Positions 8,803 to 17,663 of a stretch of 64,000 nucleotides of DNA are shown here, one piece after another. The notes under the pieces are model-generated. The model was not told where the DNA came from. It ran no database searches and saw nothing but the letters and a program-made list of their open reading frames with translations. Source of the DNA: Saccharomonospora sp. CUA-673 (GTDB lineage Bacteria > Actinomycetota > Actinomycetes > Mycobacteriales > Pseudonocardiaceae); contig NZ_MKKE01000022.1 in assembly GCF_001942305.1 (NCBI RefSeq), forward strand, positions 218,256 to 282,255. The letters run 5' to 3'. Position numbers and translations under genes: made by a program. Numbering within the stretch: the stretch's first letter is position 1; each line of letters begins with the position of its first letter.

Positions 8803-10547
8803 TCACGGTGGAGACATGACCCCGACGGTACCCGCGGGCCCGCCCCCGGTCGAGGCCTCGGCGGTCACCTGCGGTGAGCGCCGAGGCGTCCGATCCGGAT
8901 GGTCGGGTCGTGATTCAGCGGAACCTGCGGGGACGGTCATCAGGTCGATGCCCCACAGTTGCGGAAGTATCACGAGTGCGGCCGCGACGAGGACCACCAA
9001 CGCCGCGATGTTGAGCCAGAATCCGATGCTGATCATCTCTCTGATGGTGATCTTTCCCGTGCCGAAGATGATGGCGTTGGGTGGCGTTCCCACCGGCAAC
9101 ATGAAGGCACAGTTCGCCGCCATCGCGGTGGGCACCATCAGCGCGTAGGGATGGACACCGAGAGCCAGGGCCAGGGCCGCCATCACCGGCAGAATCATGG
9201 TTCCCGTCGCCGCGTTCGAGGTGATCTCGGTCAGGAACAGCACCAGCGCGGCGGCGACCACGATGGTGACCACCAGGTTCACGCCGTCGAGCACCATCAG
9301 CTGATCGCCGATCCACTCGGACAGCCCGGTGTCGGTGAAGCCGGCCGCGATGGCGAGACCGCCACCGAACAGCAGCAGGATGCCCCACGGGATCTTGGTG
9401 GAGTCCTCCCATTTCAGCACGCGCGGCTCCTCGGCGTCCCGGGTCGGGATGGCGAAGAGGATCACGGCGGCGGTCACCGCGACCATCCCGTCGCTGAGGC
9501 CGGGAATCAGGTCCTCCCACAGGAATGTGCGGGTGACCCAGAAGAAGGCTGCCCCGAGGAACACGGCCAGCACGGCCTTCTCCTCGTTCGACATCGCACC
9601 CAGCGAGCGCTTCTCGTTGCGGATGACCTCACGACCGCCGGGCAGCGTCGTGAAACCGAACCGGAACCGGACGAGCGTCAGATAGCACCACGCGAACACG
9701 AGGAGCACGATGACCAACGGGACACCGAACGCCATCCAACCGGCGAAGGAGATGGTCTGGCCGAACATCTGCGATGTCGTGGCAGCCAGGATCGCCAGCG
9801 GCGGCGTGCCGATCAGGGTGCCCAGACCGCCGATGGTCGCCGCGTAGCCGATCGCGAACACGATGCACTTCTCGAACTTCGGTACCTCGTGGGCATATTC
9901 GCCGTCGCGCAGTACTCGCGCCGTCTGATAAGCCACCGCGAGACCCACCGGGATCATCATCATCGTGGCCGCCGTGTTGGACACCCACATGGACAGGAAC
10001 GCCGTGGCGACCATGAACCCGAGGATGATGCGACGCGGGCTCGTGCCGACCATCAACACGATGGACAGCGCGATGCGTTGATGCAGGTTCCACTTCTCCA
10101 TGCGATGGCCAAGGCGAACCCGCCGAGAAAGAGGAACACGATGTCGTCGCCGTAGGACGAGACGACATCGTCGCCCTCCATGGCACCGGTGACCGGCAAC
10201 AGGACGATCGGTAGCAGCGAGGTCACCGGGATCGGCACGACCTCCGTGATCCACCACGTGCCGATCCAGAGCGTGCTGGCGAGAACGGCAACGCCTTCCC
10301 GGGACAGCCCGTCGGGCTCGAAGAAAAGCAGGGTCAACAGGAACAGGGCCGGGCCGAGGACGAGGCCGGTCAGCCGGGCGGGCCCGAAGCTCCTCGGCCG
10401 GCCGCCCGAGGAGGAACCGCCCCGGCCCGTGCCCTGCCGCGAGGCCGATTCCGGGACGTCACGGAACCTGCACCGATGCGTTCCCGCTCCGGCTGCTTGC
10501 TCGTCGAGAACATCAGCAGACGTTTGATCTGCTGATGGGATTCCCAT
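8803..10547 (-). CDS. SLC13/DASS-family dicarboxylate:sodium symporter (frame break near 10101)
   Basis: Two frames make one protein of about 580 residues. Frame 1 (start ATG 10547) has a polar ~50-residue N-terminus, then helices 1-3 ending GGFALAIA. The second frame picks up at MEKWNLHQRIAL and runs through the SNTxAT sodium/substrate motifs (VSNTAATMMMIP and ITSNAATGTMILP), both hallmark DASS repeats. Restoring one base near 10101 (ATCGCAT to ATCGCCAT on the coding strand) fuses them. It lies 76 nt downstream of the D(-)-tartrate dehydratase gene on the same strand, so tartrate or a related dicarboxylate is the likely cargo. Confidence 0.87.
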
Positions 10548-10623
10548 AGTTGGTCCCAGATTCCGGGGAGAGAGTATGCCGCCATTGCCATGTCTCGCCT
10601 TCTTCGAGGGTGGGGAGCCGGGG

Positions 10624-11790
10624 TCAGCTATGCAGGGCCCGGAGGATCTCGTAGAACTCGGCCTTGCCTTCGAGACCGACGCCGGGCCGGTCGCCGGGAG
10701 CGATACGACTGCCGGAGATCACGGCGTCATCGGTGAATCCGCCCGTGGGCTGGAACTCCCCGGGGTAGGACTCGTTCCCGCCCAGCTTCAGTGCCGCGGC
10801 GATGTGCAGGGAGAACTGGTGACCACCGTGCGGAATGCAGCGCCGGGACGACCAACCGTGCAGCGCCAACATGTCCAGCACCCTGCGGTACTCGGTCAGG
10901 CCGTAGCTCAGCGCGGGGTCGACCTGGATGTAGTCGCGGTCGGGACGCATCCCGCCGTAGCGGATCAGGTTGCGCGCGTCCTGCAGGGAGAAAAGGTTCT
11001 CGCCGGTGGCGACGGGGTTGCGGTAGTGCTCCGACAGTGTCGCGTTGAGACGGTAGTCGAGCGGGTCGCCGACCTCCTCGTACCAGAACAGGCCGTACGG
11101 TTCGATCGCGCGCCCGTACTTCAGGGCCGTGTCCAGGTCGAACTTCCCGTTGACGTCGACCATCAGGCGGGATCCGTCGCCGTCCAGCACCTCGAGAACC
11201 GCTTCGATCCGCCGGAGGTCCTCGACCAGGTCCGCACCACCGATCTTCATCTTCACGACGTCGTAGCCGGCGTCGAGGAAGCCGCGCATCTCGTTCTGCA
11301 GGTCCCGGTGCGTCTTGCCGGGCGCGTAGTAACCGCCCGCCGCGTAGACGAAGACGTCGGCGTCGGGCTCGCCGTCACCGTAGTGGTCGGAGATCCAGCG
11401 GTACAGCGGAACGCCGGCGGCCTTGGCGGCCAGGTCGTGGAGAGCCATGTCGAGCACGCCGACCGCGACCGACCGTTCGCCGTGACCGCCGGGTTTCTCG
11501 TTGCGCATCATGACGTCCCAGGCCCTGCCGGGTGAGAGTTCGCCGTTCTCGTCCAGCAACTCGCCCTCCGCGGCTTCCTGCAGCCGCGGCAGCATCCGCT
11601 CGTTCATGATGGCCGTCGCGTTGTAGCGACCGTTGGAGTTGAAGCCGTAGCCGACCAGCGGCGTGCCGTCGACGATCACGTCGCTCACGAGCGCGACGAT
11701 CGTGCAGTCCATTTTGGAGAAGTCGATGTAGGCGTTGCGCATCGGGGAACTGATCGGGATGGTGCCGACGTGGGCGGAGACGATTCGCAT
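10624..11790 (-). CDS. tarD: D(-)-tartrate dehydratase (enolase superfamily)
   Basis: 388 residues, the same length class as the Bradyrhizobium TarD. It dehydrates D-tartrate to oxaloacetate using Mg2+. Visible active-site residues: base K182 (VVKMKIGG), metal ligands D212 (MVDVNGKFDL), E238/E239 (FWYEEVGDP) and E264 (ATGENLF), acid/base H321 (RCIPHGGHQFSLHIAA). The C-terminal GGNESYPGEFQPTGGF stretch is characteristic of the tartrate dehydratase branch rather than of general mandelate racemases. It is transcribed with the dicarboxylate symporter, away from the GntR gene and the operator at 11847-11867. Substrate assignment rests on remembered family motifs. Confidence 0.82.
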   Translation of the reverse strand: MRIVSAHVGTIPISSPMRNAYIDFSKMDCTIVALVSDVIVDGTPLVGYGFNSNGRYNATAIMNERMLPRLQEAAEGELLDENGELSPGRAWDVMMRNEKPGGHGERSVAVGVLDMALHDLAAKAAGVPLYRWISDHYGDGEPDADVFVYAAGGYYAPGKTHRDLQNEMRGFLDAGYDVVKMKIGGADLVEDLRRIEAVLEVLDGDGSRLMVDVNGKFDLDTALKYGRAIEPYGLFWYEEVGDPLDYRLNATLSEHYRNPVATGENLFSLQDARNLIRYGGMRPDRDYIQVDPALSYGLTEYRRVLDMLALHGWSSRRCIPHGGHQFSLHIAAALKLGGNESYPGEFQPTGGFTDDAVISGSRIAPGDRPGVGLEGKAEFYEILRALHS

Positions 11791-11846
11791 GGTGTTCTTT
11801 CTGTCGTACAGGGTTCCGTCGGGCGGCTGATGCGACTGGAAGGTAC

Positions 11847-11867
11847 TCTTATAAGAGCCTTATAAGA
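11847..11867. promoter_or_regulatory. Double CTTATAAG operator between tarD and GntR
   Basis: CTTATAAG-AGC-CTTATAAG at 11848-11866, two copies of an 8-bp palindrome forming one larger palindrome with flanking T and A. It is the most AT-rich spot nearby and lies between the divergent starts (57 nt from tarD, 85 nt from the GntR gene). It fits a GntR/FadR-type operator controlling both promoters, including possible autoregulation. Confidence 0.65.
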
Positions 11868-11951
11868 AGACGGCAGTCGTCCAGGTGCTGTGATGTGCAA
11901 CACACATCAGCATGAGGAAGGGGCCCCACCATCGTCCGCCAGAATGACCGC

Positions 11952-12625
11952 ATGGACGGGTCCTCGAGCAAAGGCGCGTTGGCCTATCGCGAACTACGCA
12001 GGCGCATCATCTCCGGTGAACTGGAACCGGGTTCGCGCCTGTCGCAGTACGAGCTGGCCGAGGAACTCGGCATGAGCATCACGCCGCTCCGTGAAGGAAT
12101 CCGACAGCTGGCCAGCGAGGAGTGGCTGCACATGGACACCTACCGCGACGTCCGGGTCGCCCCGGTGAACGCGGAGGAGGCGCGTGAACTGCTGGAGGTG
12201 CGACTACTCCTGGAGCCCACCGCCACCGAACTCGCGGCGCAGCGACGGACCGACGCGGAGATCTCGGCCATGAAGCTGCCGCCGAAGCGCTGCTACCGGT
12301 CACCAGGACCTGGGGCGAGGACGCCATCCGAGCACACAGGGAGTTCCACCGGTTGATCTACCGCGCCTCGCACAACCACGTACTGATCCGCATGCTCGAC
12401 AGCCTGTGGGACAAGGCCGACCGCTACCGACACGTCGGCCTACAACTTCCGGTGGGCAACGAGCCGCGAGGGCTCGACCTCGAACAGCATCACCAGATCC
12501 TCGATCTGGTGATCAACGGCGCGGGGCGACGCGCGGCCGAGCTGGTCCGCATCCACATCCACAACAGCCTCGGCGCCTCGGTGACCGAGACGCTCGAACA
12601 ACCCCGCGCTGCCGCACGCGACTGA
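11952..12625 (+). CDS. GntR-family regulator, FadR subfamily (frame break near 12277)
   Basis: About 224 residues once joined. N-terminal winged helix (YRELRRRIISGELEPGSRLSQYELAEELGMSITPLREGIRQL, residues ~10-60). The FCD effector domain is split: the first frame runs to AEISAMKL, and the second continues AEALLPVTRTWGEDAIRAHREFHRLIYRAS and then to HIHNSLGASVTETLEQ. Restoring one G near 12277 (AAGCTGCC to AAGCTGGCC) joins them. FCD-domain regulators bind small carboxylic acids, matching the tartrate genes transcribed divergently. Confidence 0.87.
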
Positions 12626-12656
12626 GGATCCCCGCGGCCGCCCATCGACGCCACGC

Positions 12657-13067
12657 TCAGCGCGTGGCTCCCGTCAGCGCCCGCACCACCGCGATGCACT
12701 GGTCCTCGACGTAATCCATCCCCGCCTCGGCCGCAATCTCCCGCGCCTGCGCCGACGTGATCCCCTGCTGCAACCACAGCGCCTTCGCACCGATCGCCGC
12801 GGCCTCCCGCGCGATTCCCGGAGCCTCCGCCGACGGGCGGAACACATCGACGATGTCCACCTTCTCCGGCACCTCCGCCAACGAGCGGTACACCCGCTCG
12901 CCCAGCAGGACGTCCGCGCTGGGATGCACCGGAATCACCCGGAACCCCGCCGACTGCATCGCCGCAGGAACCGAATGCGCCGCCTTCGCCGGATCCGCAC
13001 TCAACCCCACCACAGCGATCGTCGACGCCTCCGCCAACACCCGCTCCGCCGTACCCGTCTCCGTCAT
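12657..13067 (-). CDS. CoA-binding domain protein (YccU-like)
   Basis: 136 residues from ATG 13067; the frame also extends upstream to 13091 without a ribosome site. A single Rossmann-type CoA_binding_2 domain: IAVVGLSADPAKAAHSVPAAMQSAGFRVIPV at the N-terminus, VDIVDVFRPS and a C-terminal cysteine region (MDYVEDQCIAV). The family is small and cytosolic with a CoA- or nucleotide-binding fold but no assigned reaction. It converges on the GntR gene and starts beside repeat array B. Confidence 0.85.
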   Translation of the reverse strand: MTETGTAERVLAEASTIAVVGLSADPAKAAHSVPAAMQSAGFRVIPVHPSADVLLGERVYRSLAEVPEKVDIVDVFRPSAEAPGIAREAAAIGAKALWLQQGITSAQAREIAAEAGMDYVEDQCIAVVRALTGATR

Positions 13068-13092
13068 ACTCGCCAGCCTACGACCCCACATC

Positions 13093-13261
13093 CCGTGTCA
13101 GCATCCTGCGACACCGTCTTGGCAGCTCACCTCGCCGTGTTGGGGTTCTGGGGCGCCGTGTTGGCGTCTCGTGTCGCCGTGTTGGCAGTTCGCGTCGCTG
13201 TGTTGGCGTTCTGCGGCGGGGTGTTGGCAGTTCGCGGCGGGGTGTTGGGGTTCTGCGTCGA
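13093..13261 (-). repeat. 21-bp tandem repeat array B (eight units)
   Basis: Eight units in the opposite orientation to array A, typical form CCGTGTTGGCAGTTCGC then GTCG, with GTGTCAGC in the first unit. One unit is 22 bp, the rest 21 bp. It is the longest array in the window, upstream of both the CoA-binding gene and the DUF222 gene. It abuts the long palindromic element that starts ~50 nt later. Confidence 0.88.
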
Positions 13262-13310
13262 GATTTCCGTTCCGATACGTGGGGTCTGGGTGGAGGCCGT
13301 GAGGGTAAGG

Positions 13311-13507
13311 GTGCCTCGCCGGCGGGCAGGTCTCCGGGATGGTGGGGCGGCTTTGCCGCTGGTGAAGTGTCATCCCTCGACCTCTCGTTTGGGTATCACA
13401 CTGCAGTCAGGGCGCAAGGTTTCGTTGTTGGGCGCCTGTTTGGTTTCGGGTTGCGCCCTGACTGCAGTGTGATGGTTCGGCCTTAGGTCGACGGGATGAC
13501 ACTTCAC
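13311..13507 (+). repeat. Long palindromic dispersed element, copy 1
   Basis: A nested inverted repeat. The inner arms are 23 bp and perfect: 13395-13417 (begins ATCACACTGCAGTC) and 13451-13473, with a 33-nt loop. Outer arms 13362-13383 and 13485-13507 (GTGAAGTGTCATCCC...) match with one indel. The left half, from the CGCCGGCGGGCAGG stretch at 13316, recurs at 63899-64000. No transposase or terminal duplication is visible. It could be a MITE/REP-like element or encode a structured RNA. It fills most of the non-coding stretch 13068-13664; the remaining 13508-13664 is T-rich with no clear site. Confidence 0.75.
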
Positions 13508-13664
13508 GGGGCAGTTCTGTGGGTTGGGTGGTTGGCGGGGGTGGCCTTGCTTCACTTCGACGGTTGGCGATTCTTCGGGGATTTTTTTGGTTACCTTGAG
13601 TGGTTGTTCTTCGTCATGCTTGTGGGTGGTGTTCGTCGATCAGTTGTTCGGTATTGTTGATTGC

Positions 13665-14879
13665 GTGAAAGCTGTTGGAGAGGTTATCGACGAGGCTCGG
13701 TCGGTGCTTGCTTTGCGGGCTCGGGCTGATGCTGCTGAGGTGTCGTTTCTTGCTTCGCTGGACTCTGGGTCGTCGTCGGATTCGGTGGAGCGGCGGTCGT
13801 TGGCTGAGGCGTTGGCGCCTGAGCTTCGGCTGTCGCCGCAGGGGGTTTTGGATCGGATTCATACCGCTTTGGCGTTGACTTATCGGATGCCTCGGCTGTT
13901 GCAGGCTATGCGGGAGGGGCAGGTGGATCGGTATTGCGCGGAGCGGGTTTTGAGTACTGTCGCGCCGGTTTCTGATTCCGATGCTCTTGAGGTTGATCGG
14001 CTGTTGGAGGAGAAGCTTTCTCGGTTGTCGTTGACGGCTTGGCAGCCTCGGAATATGGCTTGGCATGTCTCGCAGATCGTCAAGCAGGTCGACCCGGGCG
14101 CCGAGACCGCCGCCGCTCGCATGGCCCGCGAAGGGCGCAAGGTGACCCTCGACCACGGCGTCTACGCCCAGTCACGCCTGTTGGCCGATCTTCCTTCCGA
14201 CGTTGCCTCGGCCGCCTACGCCCGGGTGGACGCCATGGCTCGAAAGCTTCGACTCTCCGACTCCTCCCGCAACCTGGACCAGTTGCGGGCCGATGTGTTC
14301 GCCGACCTGTTACCGGGCAACGACCCCGGCGTTCAGGTTCCGCAATCGGCGGCGATGGTCTATCTGCACATGCCGATCGACACGGCCCTGTCGATGTCCG
14401 AGACCGGGGCATCCATCGATGGCGTCGGGCCTGTCCCCGCTGCTTACGCACGGGAGATCATGACCAACCCGAAGTCCGTCTGGCGCAAGGTCCTCTGCGA
14501 CCCCGCCACCGGGAACCCGGTTGATCTGGGCCGTTCCAGCTATCGTCCGAATTCGACGATCCGCAAGGTCGTCGAGGTGCGGGACCGGATGTGCATCGTG
14601 CCATGGTGTCGGCGACCCGCCCGGCATTGCGACTTCGACCATCTGCAGCAATGGGCCAAAGACAACGGCTCAACATCGACGGCCAACGCCGCGCCCCGCT
14701 GCCGCAAACACCACCAGCTCAAGAACGCGCCCGGCTGGATCCACTCCTACGACCCCGTCCACGGAACGTCCTCGACGACAACACCACTCGGGGTCACCTA
14801 CACCGACAAACGCGAAACCGTCCTGCCACCGCGGTCGTCCGAAACCGACAGCGCGACGGACGAACCACCGCCGTTCTGA
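13665..14879 (+). CDS. DUF222 / HNH endonuclease protein (13E12 repeat family)
   Basis: 404 residues from GTG 13665, chosen because family similarity begins there (VKAVGEVIDEARSVLALRARADAAEVSFLAS); the frame is open back to 13524. DUF222 region at about 20-300; C-terminal HNH at about 310-370 with zinc cysteines and HNH histidines (VVEVRDRMCIVPWCRRPARHCDFDHL ... PRCRKHHQLKN). Function is unproven; the family is a multi-copy, mobile-like actinobacterial group. Codon use changes sharply inside the gene: before about 14080 many codons end in T, after it nearly all end in G or C. The 5' half may have a different origin from the 3' half. Confidence 0.85.
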   Translation: MKAVGEVIDEARSVLALRARADAAEVSFLASLDSGSSSDSVERRSLAEALAPELRLSPQGVLDRIHTALALTYRMPRLLQAMREGQVDRYCAERVLSTVAPVSDSDALEVDRLLEEKLSRLSLTAWQPRNMAWHVSQIVKQVDPGAETAAARMAREGRKVTLDHGVYAQSRLLADLPSDVASAAYARVDAMARKLRLSDSSRNLDQLRADVFADLLPGNDPGVQVPQSAAMVYLHMPIDTALSMSETGASIDGVGPVPAAYAREIMTNPKSVWRKVLCDPATGNPVDLGRSSYRPNSTIRKVVEVRDRMCIVPWCRRPARHCDFDHLQQWAKDNGSTSTANAAPRCRKHHQLKNAPGWIHSYDPVHGTSSTTTPLGVTYTDKRETVLPPRSSETDSATDEPPPF

Positions 14880-14892
14880 GGTGGCCGCCCAA

Positions 14893-16533
14893 CTAGTCGC
14901 GGTACCACCGCGGCGACGTGTTCAACGGGGGTGACATCTCCGCGCCGACGACCAACAGGTTCGGCTCGTCGGAACGCGTGAACTCGCGCAGGCGCCTGCG
15001 GAAAGCCCTGCCGAAACCGTCGACGCGGTCGGCGTGCACTCCGAACGACTTGGCCAAGCCCACGAAATCGGGGGTAACCAAATCGACGCCCTCGTGTGGG
15101 AGGCCGGCTTGCGTCTGGTCGTAGCGCAACATGCCGTAGCCGCCGTCGTCGACCACGACGACCGTGACGGGCAGCTTCTCCTGCATCGCCGTCGCCAACT
15201 CGCCGACGCCGTACAGGAAACCACCGTCGCCCGTCACACACACCGCGCGGCCCACGCCCGCCGCCGCACCCAAGGACGCGGGGAAACCGAAACCGAGCGT
15301 GCCCCAACCCATCGGATACGCCAGTTTGCGCGGGGCGGAAACCCGATAGAAACCGCCGATCCAGTATCCCGCCACGCACATGTCCGACACCAGGACCGCA
15401 TCACCCGGCAACGTCTCCGCCAAGGCCGACAAGAACTCCGCGGCCTGCGGCTCCTCACGTCGAATCCGCCTGCGCACCCGATACTCGATATCCGACAGCC
15501 TGCGCGACAACTCCCGCAAACCCTGCCGACGCGGCATCCCCAACGCCAACTGCTCGGTCATCTCCCGCGCATCGCCGGTCAAGCGCACATCAGGAACGTA
15601 GTTCTTCGCATCATCGACCGGATCGATATTGATGCTGATCAACGTCGGCGGCTTCGGCATACGCCAGTTCTGCGTCATCATGCCGTCGAAATCCGTGCCC
15701 ACGGCCAACACGACATCCGCCTCGTCCCACAACGCACCCACCTCGGGCGCATGCACAGGATTCGGCGCACGACACGGATGATCAGGCGGCACGATCCCCC
15801 GCGCCGCATACGTCGTCACGATCGGCGCGGCCAAACACTCCGCCAACGCACCGATCGCCTCGCCTGCACCCGCGCGCAACGCGCCGCCACCCGCCCAGAT
15901 CAACGGCCGCCGAGCCGTCGACAACAACTCCCTGGCCTGCAACAGATCCGCGACATCGACCCGATGAATCACCTCGGTCGCATCGGCAGGCAACGGATCC
16001 GACGCGGCAGCGGTCAGAAAGTCCGCCGGAATGCCCACATACACCGGACCGCTCTGCGCACGCCGCGCCAACCGCCCCGCCCGGCGCACCACCCGCGCGA
16101 TGTCATCCGGATCCTCGACCGTGAACGCGGCCTTCGTCACCGGCGCGAACATCGCCTGCTGATCCGACGACTCGTGCAACACACCACGAACGACACCCGG
16201 ACTGCGCAATGTGGACGGAACATCCGTGGCGATCACCACCACCGGTGTACCCGACGCGTACGCCTCGCCGACGGCGGCCAACGTGTTCGCCGCACCCGGG
16301 CCCGTCGTCACCAACGCGACCCCCAACCGGCCCGTCGCACGCGCGTACCCGTCCGCGGCGAAACCCGCGGCCTGCTCGTGGCGGACTCCGAACACGCGGA
16401 TTCCCCGCCCGGACAACGAGCTCCACGCCGGAAGGTTGTGCACCCCGGGCAGCCCGAACACACAGTCGACCTCGAGCGCACGCAGTGCGTCGGCGAGTCG
16501 TCCTCCCCCCGTGTGTCCTTCCGTCGCTGCCAC
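14893..16533 (-). CDS. Thiamine-pyrophosphate enzyme, acetolactate synthase / 2-oxoacid decarboxylase type
   Basis: 546 residues with the three TPP-enzyme domains. The catalytic Glu is in the N-terminal PYR domain (GVRHEQAAGFAADGYA), the central domain has ADVVLAVGTDFD, and the C-terminal ThDP-Mg site is GDGGFLYGVGELATAMQ... ending at VVVDDGGYGM. The FAD-binding features of true acetolactate synthases are not obvious and no small subunit is adjacent, so a catabolic 2-oxoacid decarboxylase or ligase (AruI-like) is as likely as amino-acid biosynthesis. It runs convergent to the DUF222 gene with a 13-nt gap. Confidence 0.82.
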   Translation of the reverse strand: MAATEGHTGGGRLADALRALEVDCVFGLPGVHNLPAWSSLSGRGIRVFGVRHEQAAGFAADGYARATGRLGVALVTTGPGAANTLAAVGEAYASGTPVVVIATDVPSTLRSPGVVRGVLHESSDQQAMFAPVTKAAFTVEDPDDIARVVRRAGRLARRAQSGPVYVGIPADFLTAAASDPLPADATEVIHRVDVADLLQARELLSTARRPLIWAGGGALRAGAGEAIGALAECLAAPIVTTYAARGIVPPDHPCRAPNPVHAPEVGALWDEADVVLAVGTDFDGMMTQNWRMPKPPTLISINIDPVDDAKNYVPDVRLTGDAREMTEQLALGMPRRQGLRELSRRLSDIEYRVRRRIRREEPQAAEFLSALAETLPGDAVLVSDMCVAGYWIGGFYRVSAPRKLAYPMGWGTLGFGFPASLGAAAGVGRAVCVTGDGGFLYGVGELATAMQEKLPVTVVVVDDGGYGMLRYDQTQAGLPHEGVDLVTPDFVGLAKSFGVHADRVDGFGRAFRRRLREFTRSDEPNLLVVGAEMSPPLNTSPRWYRD

Positions 16534-16555
16534 GCCGAGAGGATACGACCCGAGC

Positions 16556-17557
16556 TCACCCGTCCGAGGGGATGGCCTCCTGCTCAGGTGGCGGAGGCGG
16601 GGGCGTACCGTTACCGAACGGCCGTCCGCCCAGCTCCTCGCGCCCGTGCGGACTCGTCCAGCCGGCCAGATCCGGCCCCCGCGGCACGATCCGCGTCGGA
16701 TTCACCTGCTCGTGCACCTGGTAGTAGTGCCGCTTGATGTGGTCGAAATCGACCGTGTCGCCGAATCCCGGAGTCTGGAACAGATCCCGGGCATACGCCC
16801 ACAGCACCGGCAGCTCCGTCAACTTGTGCCGGTTGCACTTGAAGTGCCCGTGGTACACCGCGTCGAACCGCACCAACGTGGTGAACAGGCGGATGTCGGC
16901 CTCCGTGATCGTGTCCCCCACCAGGTACCGCTGCCCCGACAGTCGCTCCGACAACACGTCCAACCGCGCGAACAACCGGCCGTAGGCGTCGTCGTAGGCC
17001 GTCTGCGACGACGCGAACCCCGCCTCGTACACCGCGGCGTTCACATCCCGGTGCACGTCGGCGTTGACCTCGTCGATCTCGTCCCGCAACGCCTCCGGAT
17101 ACAGCTCGGGCGCGCCGTCCCGCTGATACGCCGACCACTCGGTGCCGAGGTCGAGGGTGATCTGCGGATAGTCGTTCGTCACCAACCTCCCGCTCGGCAC
17201 GTCGACGATCGCCGGCACGCTGATACCACCGTCGTAGGTCGGATCGGCCCGCTCGTACGCCTCGTACAGGAACCCGATGCCCAACACCGGGTCGACATCG
17301 CCCGGGTCGAGGGTGAACCGCCAACTGCGCTCGTCCTGGATCGGGTCGGCCACCGCGACCGACAACGCCTCCTCCAGGCCCAACAACCTGCGCACGACCA
17401 GCGCCCTGCTCGCCCACGGACACGCCCGGCTCACCACCAGCCGATACCGGCCCGCCTCGACGGGCCAGCCGTCGCGGCCGTCGGCCGTGATGCGCGCGGT
17501 GAAGGCGTTGGGCGCGCGATGGAACTCGCCGGTCTCCGGATCCGTGGGAATCGTCAT
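16556..17557 (-). CDS. Glutathionyl-hydroquinone reductase-like protein (xi-class GST fold)
   Basis: 333 residues from ATG 17557. N-terminal thioredoxin-like domain with the xi-class catalytic motif CPWA (SRACPWASRALV) and a helical C-terminal domain (TITEADIRLFTTLVRFDAVYHGHFKCN). The family reduces thiol-conjugated hydroquinones. Actinobacteria of this type usually make mycothiol, so the physiological thiol is probably not glutathione (inference). The C-terminus is Gly/Pro rich (NGTPPPPPPEQE). It sits 22 nt downstream of the start of the TPP-enzyme gene's neighbour region and is divergent from WS/DGAT. Confidence 0.87.
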   Translation of the reverse strand: MTIPTDPETGEFHRAPNAFTARITADGRDGWPVEAGRYRLVVSRACPWASRALVVRRLLGLEEALSVAVADPIQDERSWRFTLDPGDVDPVLGIGFLYEAYERADPTYDGGISVPAIVDVPSGRLVTNDYPQITLDLGTEWSAYQRDGAPELYPEALRDEIDEVNADVHRDVNAAVYEAGFASSQTAYDDAYGRLFARLDVLSERLSGQRYLVGDTITEADIRLFTTLVRFDAVYHGHFKCNRHKLTELPVLWAYARDLFQTPGFGDTVDFDHIKRHYYQVHEQVNPTRIVPRGPDLAGWTSPHGREELGGRPFGNGTPPPPPPEQEAIPSDG

Positions 17558-17663
17558 GCGAACGACGCTAGGACACCGGCGCCTGTGCGTACACTCGGCG
17601 CACCGCAGGCGACCGCCCGCAACGGGGCGAGCGGTCGCGAGAAACCGGTGAGAGGTGACGCCG

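Noticed and set aside
13093..13261. CRISPR-like array of short repeats
   Set aside because: Units are contiguous 21-mers with no spacers, and no cas genes are present.
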